DNA from: Vesta saturnalis
Lineage: Eukaryota; Arthropoda; Insecta; Coleoptera; Lampyridae
Assembly: GCA_036346205.1 (NCBI GenBank)
Contig: JARFJB010000928.1
Location: 1,253,501-1,317,500 of the forward strand
Length of the DNA: 64,000 nucleotides
Direction: 5' to 3'
The notes under the pieces are model-generated. The model was given only the letters and a program-made list of their open reading frames with translations, was not told the origin of the DNA and ran no database searches. Positions 60,881 through 64,000 of the stretch are shown here, one piece after another. Numbering within the stretch: position 1 is the stretch's first letter; every line of letters begins with the position of its first letter. Made by a program: the position numbers and the translations under genes.

Positions 60881-63575
60881 TAGAGAGCAGATTTTATGCA
60901 AACTGCATATTGCTTATATTTTATAGTACCACCCACGCGTTTCGGTTTTTATACGAATCGCATTAATTATAATTATTTAGCACTAATTAGTTTTTGCATA
61001 TTTTGCATATTTGGCCAAATACTGCATATTTTGATGTTTTACGCATATTTTGCACTTTTTTGCATAATTTAACATTTTTTTTTTCAATTTTTGTGTTGAA
61101 ACTCAGCTTATGAAATATTCTCGGGACTCTTGTTCAAAGTTCGAAATTTTTATATTCTTTTAAAATAAATATCTTTAAAAGGTGGTGTCTAACATCGGCA
61201 GGTACTTGTTTACTTTTAATTATTGTCTGAGTTGACAACTATCCTAAATCCTAATACTTCCGGATTGCAAAGAGGTAATACGGTTTTTTGTTGAGTGCTT
61301 CTTAAATTTTTGTATGGAAAGAGTTGATGAGTAAAATATACATAGTTAATCCCTAACATCCAAATGACCTTGCTTAGTGGAAAAACCCTATTTTAAAATA
61401 AGGAATAATATTGCCCATTCCTTTTTAAAACGTGCAAGTGAAAAGTAGTGCAGACTGCAGAATTTAGTTTTCGAATTATATTTAACATGCCAAAAGTAAA
61501 GAATAATTTAGTTCCAGTATGAATAAAAAATGTCCCTGCACTCCGAATGGACGGCGAAAAGGTGTTTTGTACAGCATATGGAAAAACGGTAAGTGACAAT
61601 TCAGAATACTGTTTTAAAATAATTTTAAACACTGACAACAATGAACGAGGCCTTTAGTGAATACAGAGCAGGTATTAGTTTTCTATTCAAACGTTGTATT
61701 TAAATGCATCGTTTTATCCCCAAATTACGCAACGCATTGAGACCGCTCTGCATAAGGGAAAATTAGAAACACAGAAGAAAACCAAGCTCTCTCACACATT
61801 TCTGCGAGAATCTTTACGTGGTGAAACATCCAAAAGAAACGACCAAGAAGAATTCAATTTTGAAGTATGCAGTGCTCTAGTTAAGGCTAACATTCCATTA
61901 AAAAAGCTTCAAAACCATACTTTTAGATCTTCTTTAGAAAAAAATTAGTAACAAGCAAGTGCCAGATGAAAGCACACTTAGAAAAAATTATGTTAATGGG
62001 GTATATCTTGAAACCATGCTACATATAAAAGAAATTGTTAAAAATAAATATATTTATTTCATAGTAGATGAAACTATAGATTGTCGTGGACGTTATGTTG
62101 CAAATTTAATGTTAGGTTATTTAAGCGAAAAACAACCTGCCAAATCATATTTGATTTCTTGTAAAATACTTGCTAAACCAATAATGCAACAATAGTTAGA
62201 TTTGTAAATGAGACTTTCATGCAGTTTTTTGTTCCCGATATTGTTCCAACAGATAAAATTGTTTTGATGCTTTCTGATGCCGCGCCACATATGGTAAAGG
62301 CTGACCAACAATTGAAGGTATTATACGAAAATTTAATTCACGTAACATGTTTGGCTCATGGTATAAATAGAGTAGCCGAAGCAATTCGAAATGAATTTCC
62401 TTTAGTAAATAGTTTAATAAGTAGCGTAAAGAAAGTGTTTGTAAAGGCGCCAACACGAGTGCAGTTATACAAAGAAGAACTACCTAACATTTCTTTACCA
62501 CCAGAACCTGTAATTACGGGTTGGGGAACGTGGCTAAATACTGCTCTTTTTTATGCAGAAAATTTGGAAAAAATTAAGGAATTAATTTTAGATTTGTCTG
62601 ATAATTCAAGTGCTTGTATCAATAAAGCGCAATCGGTTTTAAAGAAATCAGAACTGCGCAATCAATTAGCATTTATAAAAGCACATTATTATTTTGTAAG
62701 CGGGACTATTTGTAAATTGGAAACAGAAGCATTGACACTTACCGCATAGATAGAACTAGTAAATAATATTCAAAAATTAATTTATACTGCCCCAGGAAAT
62801 GCGGGGAAAATAAATTTAAAGAAATTTTACAAAAAAATAGTGGTTATCAGCTGTTAACTAAAATTAACAAAGTTTTGACTCTGGACGAAAATCGGGAAGA
62901 TCTGGATATACAATTAGATCTGTCCATATTAACTGCATTAAAGTATGCACCTATAACGTCTGTAGACGTTGAAAAAGTTTTTCCACCTATAAATATATAC
63001 TTTCTGATAGACCAGAAATTATAGAAAAGTATATAATTATAAATTGTTTTGCAAATCAACACAATGAAGCATAGGAGTATTAAGTACCTATAATTTAAAA
63101 TTTATAATACCATATGAACACAAATTATTTAGATAAGGGGTGGTCACGGTAAATCAAATCACTGTCTTTGATAGGTTCAGCTTGTTGTTGGTTCTACATG
63201 TCAATTAAATGTCCGTTTTGATTTGAATCAATCATGCAACGTACGTTCATAATTCCAAAGCCACCCTTTATCTAAATAATTTTTGTTCATATGGTAAGTA
63301 TATTATATTATTATTAATACGTATTATGTTAATTATGTATTATTTTTTAACAAATAGTTTCAATTTTTTATGTAAATACTTTCTTGTGAAAGTTTTTTGG
63401 ATATTATGTATTAAATTTTTGTTTATTAAAGATGTAAAAATCACATTTTTTATTGGTAGTTTATTTTTCATATTTCGAAAAAATAATGCATATTTTCTGC
63501 ATATTTTACAATTTTTAAGTGCATATATATATGCACATATTTTGGCATTTTATAACGCATAAAATCCGCTCTCTA
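60881..63575 (+). mobile_element. hAT element, 2.7 kb
   Basis: Ends TAGAGAGCAGATTTTATGC (left) and, reversed on the right, TTAGAGAGCGGATTTTATGCG. Subterminal regions on both sides are crowded with GCATATTTT/ATATGCA motifs (60940-61080 and 63480-63560). Flanking octamers TATATAAC and ATAATAAC share only their last five bases, so the target duplication is decayed or imprecise. The transposase relic reads left to right. Confidence 0.82.
61487..63074 (+). pseudogene. hAT transposase relic with CGGBP1/BED-like N-terminus
   Basis: ATG 61487: MPKVKNNLVPV, a stop, then IKNVPALRMDGEKVFCTAYG, a zinc-finger start whose second Cys reads Tyr. A likely intron begins at KTV (GTAAGT donor, 61591) and the frame resumes near 61710 with QRIETALHKGKLETQKKTKL. 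Then FEVCSALVKANIPLKKLQNH, IYFIVDETIDCRGRYVANLM (first Asp), VLMLSDAAPHMVKADQQLKV (second Asp), LIHVTCLAHGINRVAEAIR (CxxH), LPPEPVITGWGTWLNTALFY (usual TRW reads TGW), and ALKYAPITSVDVEKVF with the final Glu. Catalytic acids remain but there are stops at 61948, 62195 and 62749 and frame changes near the C-terminus. Confidence 0.87.
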
Positions 63576-63583
63576 ATAATAAC

Positions 63584-64000
63584 ACTCACGTAGGAGGATT
63601 AGGAGAAATCAAATGCGGTAATCCCATTCTAGAACTAAATTTATTTTCTGTAAATATAAACCAAACTCCTCATGGGAGAGATAAAAGGAACCTCTTTAAG
63701 ATTAATTCAACTTAACGTTTTAAGTAAATTTCTTTCGGTATATGTAAACTTAACTAAATTTAATCCCCAAAATCCCACCTGATTACTCCTTTTTTTTCCT
63801 TTTCACAAAATTAAATAAAAAAAATACATTTATTTGTACCATCTATCTAGAATATCTATGAACCCAACACAAATTTGATACAAAAACAGTATTATTACTT
63901 TTTCTTGTCGAGAGCGGAAAGTAGAAGAAAATATTCTTACTACGACGCCACCAGTCTTGATTCCGTTGAATTAATTGCGCCGTTGTCACGCCTTGCTTAA
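63584..64000. other. Intergenic, no recognised feature at right edge
   Basis: AT-rich until the last 100 bp, which are more GC-rich (GACGCCACCAGTC, GCGCCGTTGTCACGCC). These might start another element or an exon outside the window, but nothing can be called. Confidence 0.35.

Noticed and set aside
63900..64000. LTR retrotransposon primer-binding site at the right edge
   Set aside because: GGTGGCGTCGTAG on the minus strand is PBS-like, but no LTR end, polypurine tract or gag/pol sequence is visible and the window stops here.

Overview
This window reads as intergenic, repeat-saturated DNA from an AT-rich eukaryote, most likely an insect or other arthropod. The reasons are: no dense or operon-like coding; every recognisable coding stretch is broken by stops and frameshifts; GT-AG introns occur inside transposon genes; long pure (TA)n runs are frequent; and the mobile-element families (mariner-like, piggyBac, CGGBP1-type hAT, jockey-like and Penelope-like retroelements, tRNA-derived SINEs) form a typical insect mix. 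I found no host gene, rRNA, functional tRNA or CRISPR array. All family names come from motif recognition by eye, not from a search.

Layout. 0.4-3.2 kb: degenerate tandem repeat, then a Tc1/mariner-superfamily transposase relic (minus) with a 953-bp intron-like interval and an unusually wide D2-to-E spacing. 4.0-5.5 kb: mariner fragment and jockey-like reverse transcriptase relic (minus) with FADD. 5.8-7.4 kb: 693-bp TIR element flanked by TA, then a large inverted repeat around (TA)n. 9.4-11.5 kb: duplicated 126-bp block, (TA)n, and a mariner-like element with long TIRs. 14.6-14.9 kb: a near-perfect 0.27-kb palindrome. 17.0-17.5 kb: two SINEs tail to tail. 18.3-19.6 kb: non-LTR reverse transcriptase pieces. 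19.88-24.88 kb: a 5.0-kb block bounded by 240-bp inverted arms, holding a mariner-like transposase and, apparently nested, a second element encoding an orphan Cys-rich protein family. 27.8-29.2 kb: piggyBac relic. 33.9-36.4 kb: Penelope-like element (RT with YVDD plus GIY-YIG-type endonuclease) with direct terminal repeats. 41.1-41.7 kb: compound microsatellite. 41.9-46.4 kb: two mariner-like elements with arms of about 0.4 kb, two SINE fragments and a third transposase fragment. 47.7-49.0 kb: relic of an orphan family with a possible tyrosine-recombinase-like tail. 50.1-52.3 kb: heptanucleotide minisatellite. 52.6-54.7 kb and 56.0-59.3 kb: two copies of a second orphan family, the latter a complete insertion with TIRs and a perfect 8-bp target duplication. 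60.9-63.6 kb: hAT element.

None of the genes work together in a pathway. They are independent insertions in various states of decay, several nested or abutting microsatellites. The best candidate for something poorly described is the 3.3-kb element at 55988-59288: its protein family is one I recall only as uncharacterised repeat proteins of insects, yet it sits in a clean transposon structure (long TIRs, 8-bp duplication, one small intron, a DGT...CxxH layout reminiscent of hAT/P-type DDE transposases). The orphan gene at 21834-23896, inside its own imperfect inverted repeats, and the one at 47700-49030 are the next most interesting.
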